This document shows, one piece after another, positions 9,801 through 21,100 of a DNA stretch of 64,000 nucleotides. The position numbers and the translations under genes are program-made. The notes below the pieces were generated by a model. The model was given only the letters and a program-made list of their open reading frames with translations, was not told the origin of the DNA and did not search any database. Every line of letters begins with the position of its first letter. Position 1 is the stretch's first letter. Origin of the DNA: Paragonimus westermani (lineage: Eukaryota > Platyhelminthes > Trematoda > Plagiorchiida > Troglotrematidae); contig QNGE01000130.1 in NCBI GenBank assembly GCA_008508345.1, forward strand, positions 8,887 to 72,886, written 5' to 3'.

Positions 9801-11204
9801 AACCGTTCAACTGTTGACAAAGTTGAGAGCAGCAACTAAGAACGTCGTTCGATCCGTCCGAGGCATCCACAGCTGGTAGAATGAGATGAACCAGTCGAAC
9901 GTCTGAAATGGAGAGTCGTGTGGTTAACTAGCATAAACAGGCTGATTCGAGTGCTGCTACGCAGGTTCTGGTAGCCTTGGGAGATACAATCCGAATAAGA
10001 AAAGACAGAAAGGGTGTTCGTGAATTTGGAACCGGAATTTTTTTTAAAAAAAATTGTTCATCGAAACCATTCACGATAGGTAAATAAGGATTTGCGTTGT
10101 CATGTTCGTGTAGCCATGGGAAAGTTAGACCGTGGGGTATTTTACACAATCCGGATGGTCTCTTAGACCGCACACAGAAATTATCAGTAAAATATGAAAG
10201 CAGTGTACACTGAGTGGTTTTGTATTGGCCATGTGTGCTGCTTGTCCCAATCTAAAAAGATATGCTGTTCTGTGTACGAGTCTGTCACCTAAAATGTGAT
10301 GAGGGCTAATCACTAGGACACGGTTTGTGATAATGACTACCGATGCTTTACAGGTCCATACGCATAAACTGTCTAAATGCTCTAATAATATGAATTTCCA
10401 GAGCATGTGCAAATTGAAGTGATGTACTACGGCCCCCAAATATTATAATGGATATTGCCAGGACAGAAATCTGTGAACGGTGGTATGCGCTGAATAACTG
10501 GTGACGAAATTAATTTCAGCATCGAGACCTCTGCAGGAACATGTTGGCCAATGATCTGTCACATTTTTCATAAGGTAACGCGTAGAGGTATGTATCACAT
10601 GTAACGCCATGCTTTAGTTCGCCAAGAAACTGCGTTTCTGTGCGATATGTTTAACTACTTAAAGCTAGCTGGAATACTCCAACCGGAAACTAGAACAATT
10701 CATTACGCACAGTTCAGTGTGATGTCCAATAAATAAAAGATTGGATCACAAAGCCTGATTAGAGTAACTCGCTATGGAGGTGAAACGAGTTGTTAAAGCT
10801 GGGATCTCTTGAAAGCCTTCCCGTGCTATCAGAGTCACGGGTAGGCGGAAGCCAATGCGCGAATCGATTCAAAATTTGCAACAACATTTGGAACTTTGAC
10901 CTGCGGTGTGCCTGATTGCCGTTACTCACGTTCTGGCAATTCCGATGCTCCCAGGCCTGTAAACGTTCCTTCACTAAGTTCAACGTAGTAAGGCACCTGA
11001 TCAAAGCGATTCACGTGTACAAACCAATGGTCCCAGTAACCACAGGCGAAGTGGTGGACAGTTGCCTCGAAATTGTCGGATCACATCAATGTTACGCCAC
11101 CGAGGGATCGAACCCGCGATATGTTACCCAGCGTCAGCTTGTGGTCTAAATACCTATCACAGAGTCGTTGTGATCCGGGTTGCAAGATGGTACATCAATT
11201 ACTT

Positions 11205-11345
11205 TCCATAACTATGACTTGACGCCTATTTATGGGTCGTGGGCTCGATCCCCCGACATGCACGGTGCTCCTAGGACTCAACGAGGTCAAAACGGAGGTT
11301 CACCACTGCGATGATAGTCAGTGAGATGAACTGTTTGCAAAAACC
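11205..11345 (+). repeat. Possible second tRNA-derived SINE fragment
   Basis: A B-box-like GGGCTCGATCCCC at about 11246 is followed by a segment of the kind that follows tRNA heads in SINEs. Nearby on the other strand (about 11100-11120) is another perfect-looking GGTTCGATCC. No second copy is in the window, so the call is tentative. Confidence 0.3.
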
Positions 11346-11837
11346 TCTCTAAACTCCCGACGGGTGCTTTTTTGTTCGTAGGCCAACGACAAACAGCTAA
11401 GGGAAATAATCCCATCTGGTTCGTTGTATGGAGAGCAACCCACTCGCAGAGTTCATGACGATGCTTTGCATAAACAAAGTCATACCGAATGAGGCAACCC
11501 GGTTGACAAAGTCCTTGTTTTCAAGCAAACCTCATAATGTATATGGATTAGTCTGGCTTCTAGGATATCGGAGTAGCATATCAGCACTGAAGTTCGTAGA
11601 CACACCACGAGTTTCCGCTTTGCTGAAACTATCACACCCTCAAGCCGCATTAGTCGCTAAATCTGCTATCCACTGAGGCATCAAGGGGTTTTGTTACAGC
11701 TGTCAGGGTTGCATTTTGAGACCATCTTACATGAAAGGATTCATCGGGACGCACGTTGGCATAACGGAAACAACCACTATCACAAACGAAGCCGGGTTAG
11801 AGTTTAACCAAAAATTATTGATATTTAGCATCTGAAT

Positions 11838-11900
11838 TAGAGGGCGACAGGGTTGTCCAGCGTCAATCTTCTTCCATTTTTACACTGGACGAAACCCCAT
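11838..11900 (+). mobile_element. Reverse-transcriptase remnant (RQGCPAS motif)
   Basis: One frame reads GRQGCPASIFFHFYTG, very like the RT block (V)RQGCP.SP.LF.F of non-LTR elements. No other RT block could be followed on either side, so this is a short decayed piece or chance. Confidence 0.35.
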
Positions 11901-12563
11901 ATATGCATAAGAAACGTAGGAACGAAATGTTTCGCAGACAAAGTGACTGCGTAGTCCCAAATGACTACTACAATCCAGTTCGACGCACTATGGATGAGCT
12001 GGATCTGCACGAGGTACCGGAATGGGCAAACAAACTCACCTGCATCAGGCACACTTTTCCATCGCTGACGAAGGTACCATTCAAGTATGTCTGTCACGCG
12101 ATCCACCAAAGCCCGATGATTAGCCCTGTGAACATCGAAAAAGTACTGAAAGCCCAGTCGAGAAAAAACAATTTATTATAAACATGAAATGATAATGACA
12201 CAGTTAATGAGACATCACATCGACTTTTTGAAGCGTCTCTAAACGGCATGTTCCACCTAACCCATGAAGAAGAACCGAACAAAATAATCCAGCTCATCAG
12301 TCATCAAATGCTGATTCCGTAGAGAGTGATAACCATCTGTTTTAATAGCTCGGTGCAAGTGGAGGCCGCCAAGTCGACCTTTGGTCTAGACAATCAGACT
12401 TTTCTTACTGTGGAACAGTAATTATGAGCACTTTATACACGATGAAAACATCTCATGGAAACCTTCCTGACGCAACAAACAAGCAACACTTCTCTGAACC
12501 CGGACCTAAATTAGCATCAAGTTCAAATAAGAGCTAGGAAACCTGGGAATTCAATTAGGTTTT

Positions 12564-12569
12564 TTTATT
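12564..12569 (-). promoter_or_regulatory. Possible polyadenylation signal for Furry
   Basis: AATAAA on the minus strand, about 270 bases beyond the Furry stop codon at 12840-12838. A second AATAAA lies near 12176-12171. Neither has been tested. Confidence 0.35.
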
Positions 12570-12837
12570 AACTCCTTAAGGTTGAGGAAATGCCCCTTCA
12601 AACTGATAACCTGTGCTACCACGTAACACAAAGTACAGGCTTAACTTTGAACCGGGCGACCTGATAAAGGCATCGCTGTAGCCTCCACGCTGCGAACAAG
12701 ATCCGAACAATTAATAACGTTAAGTCACAAGACGCAGGCACGGGGAATAGGTATGGATAGTACGCGTAGCCCTGTTTTTAAACAGTTGTGTTAAGTAGGT
12801 AGTCTGCTACAGCCATGAGTAATCTGTTTCAGCAATA

Positions 12838-13281
12838 TCAGTGTCGATCTGTTGTGCAAGGAATGCAACGAACGAGGACATACATGGTTGCTTCGAAGCC
12901 GATCACACGTTGCCTGTAGACTCCAATTGCCCGGTTCAGCCGGTCGTTCACGTCTGGCCTGAGTGAAGGCTCGATTGCTTCTAATTCCAAAAGTTGTGTG
13001 AACATATTGTCCAAAACGGGGCGCCAATCACACTTGCCACAAGACCCGCTGGGGTGAGGGTGGTTGGCTGAATGATCGGGGATCAAGCGTAAAACGCGAC
13101 CCATTAAGCACTTGAGTTTGTCTGTCAGTTCCTTTTGCGCGACTGACGGGCGAACAGATAGCTCGAGATAGCGACACACGTCTTCTGAACTGGTACAAGC
13201 GATCCGAAGGAACTTTAGCAGACTGATGAGTGCGCGGATGAGGATGGGCACAAAAGATTTGGCGTCGTGTGCGTTGATGAA
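12838..13281 (-). CDS. FRY: Furry last exon with stop codon
   Basis: The acceptor 'ctttcccag' leads into an open frame of 147 codons and TGA, phase 0, matching the exit phase of the exon at 16773-16874. It begins FINAHDAKSFVPILIRALIS and is helical and leucine-rich, with no low-complexity linker. I do not recognise specific Furry residues in this part, so membership rests on strand, phase and position. It could in principle be the end of a separate gene. Confidence 0.6.
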   Translation of the reverse strand, partial: FINAHDAKSFVPILIRALISLLKFLRIACTSSEDVCRYLELSVRPSVAQKELTDKLKCLMGRVLRLIPDHSANHPHPSGSCGKCDWRPVLDNMFTQLLELEAIEPSLRPDVNDRLNRAIGVYRQRVIGFEATMYVLVRCIPCTTDRH

Positions 13282-15087
13282 CTGGGAAAGACCAAAATGG
13301 ACTACTTATTGGTGGATCAACCGGGTTAAAAGCGTGGAAGGAATAGGTTCGGGTTAGGGAGCTGTTAAAAGGGATATTGCTGCTTCCGGAATTACATCAC
13401 TATGATTATACGCCATCAACGAATGGACAAATTGAGTAAAAGCCAAAACAGGGGTGTGGTAAGAAGGAATTTATCTTAAAAACGCCAAAAGGTAGTACAC
13501 GGTATTGTACCTGAGACAGATCTCAGCCACTGAGTAGGATAATGGTGAGCCGATATCTGGAAACAGCCAGCACCAACTGAACAAACACTATATATATTAC
13601 ACATGCTGAGGGTCGGCGATGAACTGTCGTAAGCCCAAACCGGGGTCTGAGAGCGAAATAGTTCCAAGGTGTTCGGGCACATCCTTCCTTACAGTACTTG
13701 AACGAAGCTCTGCCAGTGGAACCAAAACCACCCTGGTGCTCAGAAAGATCAATTTCGACTTTACATGTGATCAGCGAAGTGCAAGTATGTTGCAGAATGT
13801 GACGATGTGATCATTACAGCTCTGACCAAGAAGAAAATCAGCAAGTTTACGTGTTATACATGGGTTTCAAATAATTGTGGCTATAAGCAGCGTCGACGCA
13901 ATGAAAATCAGGCTAATTCATCGGTGGTGTACACGGAAAAGGTGCGAGTCCATAAAAAGGAAGTTGACATAAGCTAAATCTCGGTCACTTTGAACAATTT
14001 CACCGATCCTGAGCTACCGCAGCAGACCTATCAGCTCCTTGACTAAGGTTGGGCCCCCATTTATAAAAAGGTTACGAAGGAGCTTGTTTCGGCCAGAACC
14101 CATTTGACACTTGAAAAACTTGTTCTCCGAGGCCCGAGCAACATCAGACCGATAAGGAAGGAAGGCACTTGAAGGCGTAGTTAACGGCGCGGTCGGCCGC
14201 TTGAATTGCTGTTGGATGTACTCAATTCAGCATCCTAAATGTGTCTCCTCTCGAGACGATCGGGCAACCTGATCATTGCTCACAAGCGAGAGTGGTTTAG
14301 CGTTCAGATTTGATAATTCGGTCGTGCCTGATGTGAGGTCAATGGCGCAGTGGTTAACACGGTTGCCTCATGATTGGAATGTCCGGAGTTCAAATCCCGG
14401 NNNNNNNNNNNNNNNNNNNNNNNNNNNNNNNNNNNNNNNNNNNNNNNNNNNNNNNNNNNNNNNNNNNNNNNNNNNNNNNNNNNNNNNNNNNNNNNNNNNN
14501 NNNNNNNNNNNNNNNNNNNNNNNNNNNNNNNNNNNNNNNNNNNNNNNNNNNNNNNNNNNNNNNNNNNNNNNNNNNNNNNNNNNNNNNNNNNNNNNNNNNN
14601 NNNNNNNNNNNNNNNNNNNNNNNNNNNNNNNNNNNNNNNNNNNNNNNNNNNNNNNNNNNNNNNNNNNNNNNNNNNNNNNNNNNNNNNNNNNNNNNNNNNN
14701 NNNNNNNNNNNNNNNNNNNNNNNNNNNNNNNNNNNNNNNNNNNNNNNNNNNNNNNNNNNNNNNNNNNNNNNNNNNNNNNNNNNNNNNNNNNNNNNNNNNN
14801 NNNNNNNNNNNNNNNNNNNNNNNNNNNNNNNNNNNNNNNNNNNNNNNNNNNNNNNNNNNNNNNNNNNNNNNNNNNNNNNNNNNNNNNNNNNNNNNNNNNN
14901 NNNNNNNNNNNNNNNNNNNNNNNNNNNNNNNNNNNNNNNNNNNNNNNNNNNNNNNNNNNNNNNNNNNNNNNNNNNNNNNNNNNNNNNNNNNNNNNNNNNN
15001 NNNNNNNNNNNNNNNNNNNNNNNNNNNNNNNNNNNNNNNNNNNNNNNNNNNNNNNNNNNNNNNNNNNNNNNNNNNNNNNNNNNNNNN

Positions 15088-15128
<41 letters not shown>

Positions 15129-18100
15129 TTTACCGGTCTGTTTATTGTTACAGAAACGAGTTGTCGTGTGATCGTTAGCAGTTTGACTTCACCTCGGAAT
15201 ATTAAATTCTAACGGTGGCCCCTGAAGTGAACGCGGAGCAGGTTCTACAGTATAATTTTAATGTGTATAGTTCAGAGCATCGGTTTTATTTTCCGTTCAA
15301 ATTGTTGCTTAGCTGAACCACGAAACGCCCAAACTGTTCAACTTCATTCGTACTAAATTTAGTGCGGATATCTTACAGCTTCATTCGTCCATTAATGCGT
15401 TATGACATGCTCGTCACGTGTTTCATCTAGACACAACACACCGACACAAACAAACGTCACTACCTGGTCAGACTGTCATTCACACAGTTGTCACGACTAT
15501 TACCATTCCGTACGATTGTATTTCAGTTTTATATGTACGTACGATGAACCTCATGTAATTGTATATGCCTAGCGAGAATTACCTTAACCAGCTGTTCACA
15601 GTCTTGCTGCTTCATAGATCTTGGTTTGTTTAAATATCTCTGTTTCTATCCGGAGGATAAAGTATCTCTGCCGCTTGAACCACAGTAATGATTGTCAACA
15701 CGTCCCCGCATTAAGCTGTTCACTGAAGCCTCTTTTAATCGGATCCACCAAAACTGTTAGGGTAAGCCGCTGGCAGTTTTTTAGATTACAAGTTTTAAAC
15801 CTCGAATATGTTTTCCACGTGATCTGGAAACGAAATGGGTGAAAATCTTATGAGGATTGTAAACCAGACCGACACATTATGAGGGATGAGGACTGCCACA
15901 CCGAATTTCATCCTCAAGTGACAGAAATGATATGGTTTGGGTATACTGAGTTACTGTACTTAAACAAAAAAAACAGACTCGGTCAGATTCAAAGGAAAGG
16001 TAACAAAGCGCATCGTCATCTTATATTATGTTCGCACTGCCAGACACGAAATGGTTTAAAATGTGATTGCTGAGATATGAAAATAGGACCACTTAAGCGT
16101 TTTGAGTAATGGGGAGTTTATTCGTGAAATTACGTCGCAGAAATTCCTTCGTAAATGACAACCTTGTACAGTGCACAATTTCCACATTCCTCAAGGTTGT
16201 TCACACGGAGAACGGATCAGCGCATGTGTAGGTACGCTCCTTATTCTTGAGAGTTGAAAACCTACAACCAGTGTGCACCAAGGAGATGGTCTTCACAAAT
16301 CCTAGCCGTGTAGACAAATCCACAAGGACAGTTTAAACGGAAGTCTTATCGCAGCCTTTACTGTATGGTTTTGTCTAAACTAAGAAGCTCACGTGCGACT
16401 TCTAGTCCCATTTATTTGCATCGGTATAAAATCCTTTAGTAAACACTCGACACTAATAATATGTAACTCTACAAGCCCACCGATCCACACAAATATGATA
16501 AAAGGAAGGAAAGTTGCGAGCAGCCACTTTTGGATAATCGAAAAGTATGAGTTTTCCCGTCTTGTTTGAAGGTAGCCTAGAGAATTCGCCCTAAGTGAAT
16601 CATAAAAATGAATAGATGGCAAAAAGATGCACACAAATGTGACGTGCCCTAGAAGTACGTGCACTCTCGTTTGTGTAAGCCTGGGTTAAAGAAGAATGTT
16701 AGAAGAATGCATATTCACCAAGAGTAGAAATAACAAAATGGTCTCACAAAATAAACTAAGCGTTTTTCTCACCTGGCAAATTTGGTACAGATAAGCCTGA
16801 ACTCGGTTGTGAAGTTCAATGAGGCTAGATAATGGCGATCCGATAGCCAGTTGATCACTGTCCAGGAGCATATCCTGAGCAGGCAGGCAGAAAGGAAAGA
16901 AAATGAGTAGGGGCAAATTGGACGAGTCATTGATATAGCAGACCGTCTGAAGCGGAACATTGACAAACACTTGCCTGTTCCAAATAATAAACCACAAAAG
17001 GTGGTCGTAGTCCGCTAGCTATCAGTCTAGCAATCGACGCTGAAAACCGAAGGAAAGATAAAACAGCTTAGTGGTTATTCACAGGCCACTGTAACACTCG
17101 TAGATATATTCAATCTGATTCATTTATAGTCTTTGATTCAATACCCTTGACATATACATTTGATACCGAGGAATTTGACTAACAGGAAATTATTGGAATA
17201 TTCTTAAAGAACATATCCGGAAGTCTTTCGCCCAACTTTCCTAAAACCATAAGCTTAAGCTACCGGTTATTATACGCCTGCCTCAACAACAAAGCAACAA
17301 TGGAAAAGTCAACTAAATATAACGATGTGAACTGCCTTGATAGAGGTACGAAAACGACCTACAAACAGTATACACGGCTAGGATCTTCCCCAAAGATCAC
17401 CAGTCTTAAGAGCTGAGTGATCATACTGGATGAGTAAAAGATGAACCAATGTCACCAAAACTAACCTTCTACAATGGTTTTCGAAAATAAAACAGGAACC
17501 CGGTGACCACAGATTTCGTGAAATTATTTTCAGTATATGGCTAGAGGAAACTCGAACACCCGCAATCATATGTTGTTCGTAAGAAGGTAGTTCACAGCAC
17601 ATCCTATTTGGTACTGTACCATGGGAGAGTACATAGTGTAGATAGGACAAATTCGTGAAGACTCTTGTCTTCTGTTGGATTCGTACCAATGATCAGAACC
17701 GCAAACCCTCAAACGACATGTGCTGTGTCAGCTGGGCTACGGAGCCACAGAAAGACTTGCCCTCCCACAATTGGGCCTCAGTTAAACGACTAACTTCACT
17801 GTTCTATCTATTAATGGTAGAACGTCGAGGCTCGGTGGCAGGGTTGGCGGATTCGGGTGCTAATTGGTTGAGTAGCCCACGCCGATACAGCCGATCCTCT
17901 ATAGCAAACCGTTGATTTCATATGACAAAGTGAAACGCATGGGTAACCGGGTTCAAATACGATACTTTTGTGCCTCCAGGATGAGTTCTTAGCCTAATCA
18001 GAAGAGTACACGTGGTTCATGTTAAGGATCTGAATCCAGCCAAAGCCTAGAGACTTTACAACAGTACCACATCTGAACTGTCTGATTGAAATGAATTGTA

Positions 18101-21100
18101 CAGAAATGTGTACTGACCTATCATGCGTTCGTGAGTCGTTCATATTTGACTGACAAAAAACGTAAGGTACGCTAGGCGTATTAATTGAAAAAGTCACAAC
18201 GGACGAACCCAACTGACGAAATTCGTTTGCATCGTCCCATGAGCAATCGGCCAAATTGATTGTCGTTTGCACCGCAGCGTAACATCGATTAGCCAGTCGG
18301 GCGAACACATTGGACAAATTGGTAAAACAAGTGATACGCGCACGAACTGGGTTCCGATCAACCGCGCGCCGTGCATCATAGAGCCAGTCGGTCTCCAATG
18401 TGTGCTGGAACGAACAACAAGAAATGGGAACAAGTGCACTAACTCTCTACGACTAACAAACAGATTCTGATGTGATCATAGACGGTGTACGGGTCAATGG
18501 GGCTACAGCTAGATCACCCGAATAACAGCACAAATACAGGCGACCCAGTCTAATTCAAATTTTCCTACACTAAGCACGTTAAGGACCACAAAGAGGTCCG
18601 ACGCGACTAGGACAATTGATGAAAGCCGATATACAAAGCTAGCAAAGTCTGACCATACAGCAATTAGCCGGACAGAACTAGGTCAAGGCTGAGGAATAAC
18701 CGAATCTAGCAAGCATTTCAAGCGTTGGTGAAAAGCTTTGTCCGATGCTTGATAATCACGATACTGCGTTAACTAACGCACTGAAAACAAGCCATTACTG
18801 TTTGTCTATATAGTTAAGAGTGGGCGAATTGACGAGCATCGTGATGAGACAGGGTGTATACGTAAAGCGAAAGCTATGCAGCTAGTTTAGTTCAGTTAAA
18901 AAATGCAGTTAAATTGCAAACAATTACTCACCAAGTCCAACCAGGTGTACGAGAGCGATTCTCGAGACATGGGGATTGCTCTATCCGGATCTGGCGAGGG
19001 CGAAGTAACGCCCGGTTTATCGCTCAAAGTTGACTGCTGAGCTCCGCATAGCACCGTTACATGGGATGCACAATCAAAACCCTCAGTATGCTGATCCTGC
19101 AGATTATTCTGAGGTGATTCATAAATGGCCTCCTTTGTCGGCATGATGAATGACACTTTAGGTTTGACTAGATGAAGCAGATCCTCGGCACTGCAACTTT
19201 GTCGTTTACTTGTGAAGGTTTTGTGGAATTTCAACAGAGGTGAGCTTATGCGATTTAGTACACCAGAAGTAACCAACCGTTTGGTAGGAGAGCGTAGCGG
19301 TCTTCCTCTGAGGCCATAGCATTTCATACCGTTTTCCGTTGATTCACCCTTGAACAGCAAATTAGAGGTGGACAGGGAACGATGAGTCGGATTTCGATTT
19401 CCCGTCAATCCCGATGCGTTCGCACCGTCAGTCGATTTTCCGACTAATGGTTGAACGGTCGTGCTGTTGGCTATCTGAGATGGCCTAGTCTGAGAAGGTG
19501 CAGACAGAGCCGATTCATATGGACCAAACGTTAGCGGAAGCAGCAGCATCTGTGGCAGTGAGGCCGAGCTACTCATTTTTCGCAAACCACGATCTTCGTG
19601 TTCGTCAGTTGAAATCAGGTGGAGAGATGATGTCGGCGAATGGTGACTCGGAACGACGAAAACCGATCCGTGCGAAGGCGAGCGTGAGGAGGTATTAGAA
19701 TAGTGCAGTGGATGGGGTCGGGTAAACTCCATTCCCCCCATCAAACAGGGACTCACGTGAAACATGTTATTTCCGCTGGACGTTCCTCCGAAATCCGAAA
19801 CCAAACATGGAATCCCAGATTCGAGTTCAGGAAGAGCTACTGAATAAGCGTGGGGCGAAGTATCATTCGCCGTGGTAGCAACGTCGGTGGCATTGAGAGG
19901 CACAAAATCCAGAGCACTCGGAGACAACGACGAAGAGGAAGATGAGGCATCATTCACATCACAGTGAAGTGGTACCGGAGCTCTTGGCTCACAATTTGTA
20001 TGTTGGGGCATGGAAGCAAAGTGAGTAGAAGACCCTTCGGATAAGACAGTTGAACTGGTTAACGTGTACTGTCCATTTTCGCCCAAACTGCCAATCACAG
20101 ATACCTTATCAATCCAACCACGGCCGATCGTTCCATTTGTCTCAGGAGGCTCGCTTTCAGCTGTGGCGCTTTCGCATGCCACCGAGGGGAAACTACGATG
20201 ACGGGATCTCCAACGTGTATGGTCATTAGCATTTTCAGTGGCTTGAAACAATGGTGCCCGAACAGTGGGCAGAAGGTCTGTCGCTTGCTCCAACACATCG
20301 TCCTGAATCTCCTGGTGGCACGTGATTGACTGACCACGAACACCCCATGGACGCCTGGGCTCATCCTCCTGGGTGGGAACGAGAGGAAAACAGCACGTTT
20401 AGGAAAAAGATGAAGGTTTTAGGAAAGACCGGCTTGAATTGGTCAACAGAACGGTGTCAAAAACAGATCCAAAACAAGTATACTGGGGAGGGATGATGAA
20501 GTTACGAATATCCTCCTCATAACCCAATCTAGTTTGATGTGTACTGTTAGATATATGAAGCTTATGAATTATTTATTGTGATCGAAACATTAGTTTAATA
20601 ACGCCTGCCAGTTTCACAAAACCGGTAAAATGAGCATCACGTGGCCTAGACCATTAACGATTCATCCGTCTGTCTAACTAATTGATACTCTGTTGTTTGG
20701 TACGTGCCCGTTCGAGATTCTTACCCACAGACTGGGGTGTGTGTGATGTGCGTCGCATTAAATACACCTAATCTAATTTGTAATACGATAACGGGGACAC
20801 CAATGAGTAATACACAGAGCGTTAGACCCAGCAAGCTGAGTAATAGTAAAACAATTGCATCTCCAAAGGTAGGAAACGAGTTCTTTTACAATCTAAACAA
20901 TACGATATGTGACGGGATGTTAATCTGTACTACCGCAATAAGCACCGAACAAGACACCCGGTTATGCTGAAGAGTTGAATGGATTCAAAAGAACACATAA
21001 ACTTCATGAAACTGCGCACCGACGAACAAATAGAATCACGGTTGACGTACAATGAGTACAAATGAGATACTAGATAAAAGCGGCCACCGAACGAAATATA

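Larger units (their letters stand above)
6805..12837. other. Interval between convergent genes; no convincing gene
   Basis: All open frames here are short, overlap each other on both strands and lack splice-phase support. Two spots are weakly suggestive and listed separately: a SINE-like B box near 11250 and an RT-like RQGCPAS phrase near 11850. The part nearest 12838 should contain the Furry 3' untranslated region. Confidence 0.5.
13282..16772 (-). other. Furry intron with assembly gap and SINE head
   Basis: The intron holds a plus-strand SINE head running into the 687-base gap, an (AT)n tract after the gap, and a 51-base repeat at 15326-15376. The remainder (13300-14330, 15400-16770) shows only short chance frames. 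Confidence 0.55.

Noticed and set aside
14276..15212. Long open frames of 253-300 codons on both strands
   Set aside because: They exist only because the gap of N bases has no stop codons; the real sequence in them is SINE head and AT repeat.
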